51,459 bases of DNA from CAYMUR01 sp964393615 (lineage in GTDB: Bacteria > Planctomycetota > Planctomycetia > Pirellulales > Pirellulaceae), in contig CAYMUR010000029.1 in assembly GCA_964393615.1 (NCBI GenBank), positions 1-51,459 of the forward strand, in the 5' to 3' direction. Shown here in pieces: positions 51,406 to 51,459 of this stretch; the first letter of the stretch is position 1; each line of letters opens with the position of its first letter. The position numbers and the translations under genes were made by a program. The notes under the pieces are model-generated. The model searched no databases, had not been told where the DNA came from, and saw nothing but the letters and a program-made list of their open reading frames with translations.

Positions 51406-51459
51406 TGGGGCCGACAGGACTCGAACCTGCACTCCGGTAAAGGAACTAGATCCTAAATC
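51406..51459 (-). tRNA. tRNA-Leu(UAG), 5' part outside window
   Basis: Minus strand, 3' part only. The anticodon loop TTTAGGA gives anticodon UAG (Leu, CUA codons) with 3' stem TCTAG. A long variable arm of about 15 bases, with TCC pairing GGA, marks a class II tRNA such as tRNA-Leu. The T arm is GCAGG-TTCGAGT-CCTGT, and the acceptor strand CGGCCCC is followed by discriminator A, as expected for Leu. CCA is not encoded (CTA follows). The 5' acceptor, D arm and 5' anticodon stem lie beyond the right edge. Confidence 0.9.

Noticed and set aside
1..51459. CRISPR arrays, insertion sequences, integrases, toxin-antitoxin pairs
   Set aside because: No regularly spaced repeats, transposase or integrase frames, terminal inverted repeats or recognisable toxin genes were seen.

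Overview
The window looks like a chromosomal piece of a planctomycete (phylum Planctomycetota), probably from a draft or metagenome assembly, because two 10-N scaffold gaps are present (20546-20555, 24220-24229). The taxonomic call rests on a complete DUF1501 protein plus a DUF1501 remnant, two large low-homology secreted proteins of planctomycete style, a pair of uncharacterised paralogues of a type I associate with planctomycetes, and lineage-like variants of household enzymes (RsmD with SPPY, MutY with EAN, ValS with a zinc-ribbon insertion). Genes are loosely packed, with several spacers of 0.3-1.2 kb and visible gene remnants.

Layout. 1-3.0 kb: the 3' part of a large LamG/glycoside-hydrolase-like protein, by eye richer in GC than the rest. 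3.3-6.2 kb (minus): a small membrane protein, a wax-synthase-like MBOAT acyltransferase translationally coupled to it (GTGA overlap), and a luciferase-like flavin monooxygenase. 7.0-12.2 kb: a cytochrome P450 remnant that has lost its haem cysteine, an RraA/HMG-aldolase family protein, and a ribose-type ABC importer whose lipoprotein binding protein (minus) is divergent from its ATPase and permease (plus). 12.4-16.6 kb: a stand-alone FtsH-type (M41-like) HEAGH protein, DNA polymerase IV and an orphan adenine-N6 DNA methyltransferase. 16.7-20.1 kb: two overlapping cysteine-rich miniprotein genes, a DUF1501 relic, an exported cyclase-family hydrolase and an EamA-type transporter. 20.7-23.6 kb: two paralogues of an uncharacterised family, one with an export signal and one cytoplasmic. 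24.7-27.1 kb: a Gly/Arg/Pro-rich lipoprotein.

27.2-38.4 kb is a long minus-strand run of mostly household genes: rsmD, cimA, valS, a DUF151 bifunctional nuclease, a secreted protein of unknown function, mutY and an MscS-type channel. cimA lies just 5' of valS, putting isoleucine-precursor synthesis next to valyl-tRNA charging. A strong intrinsic terminator lies about 150 nt upstream of cimA. On the plus strand follow an exported cyclophilin, then a LysR regulator overlapping gltB, then gltD (glutamate synthase). The window closes with a Tat-exported DUF1501 protein (minus), a DUF971 protein, a sialate O-acetylesterase-like SGNH hydrolase and the 3' part of a tRNA-Leu(UAG) on the minus strand.

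I see no CRISPR array, complete insertion sequence, prophage or obvious multi-gene defence island. The best candidates for undescribed biology are the exported/cytoplasmic paralogue pair at 20.7-23.6 kb, the ATGA-coupled miniprotein pair at 16.7-17.1 kb, the ATPase-less M41-like protein, and a recurring pattern of short exact tandem duplications (9, 11, 15, 17 and 24 bp).
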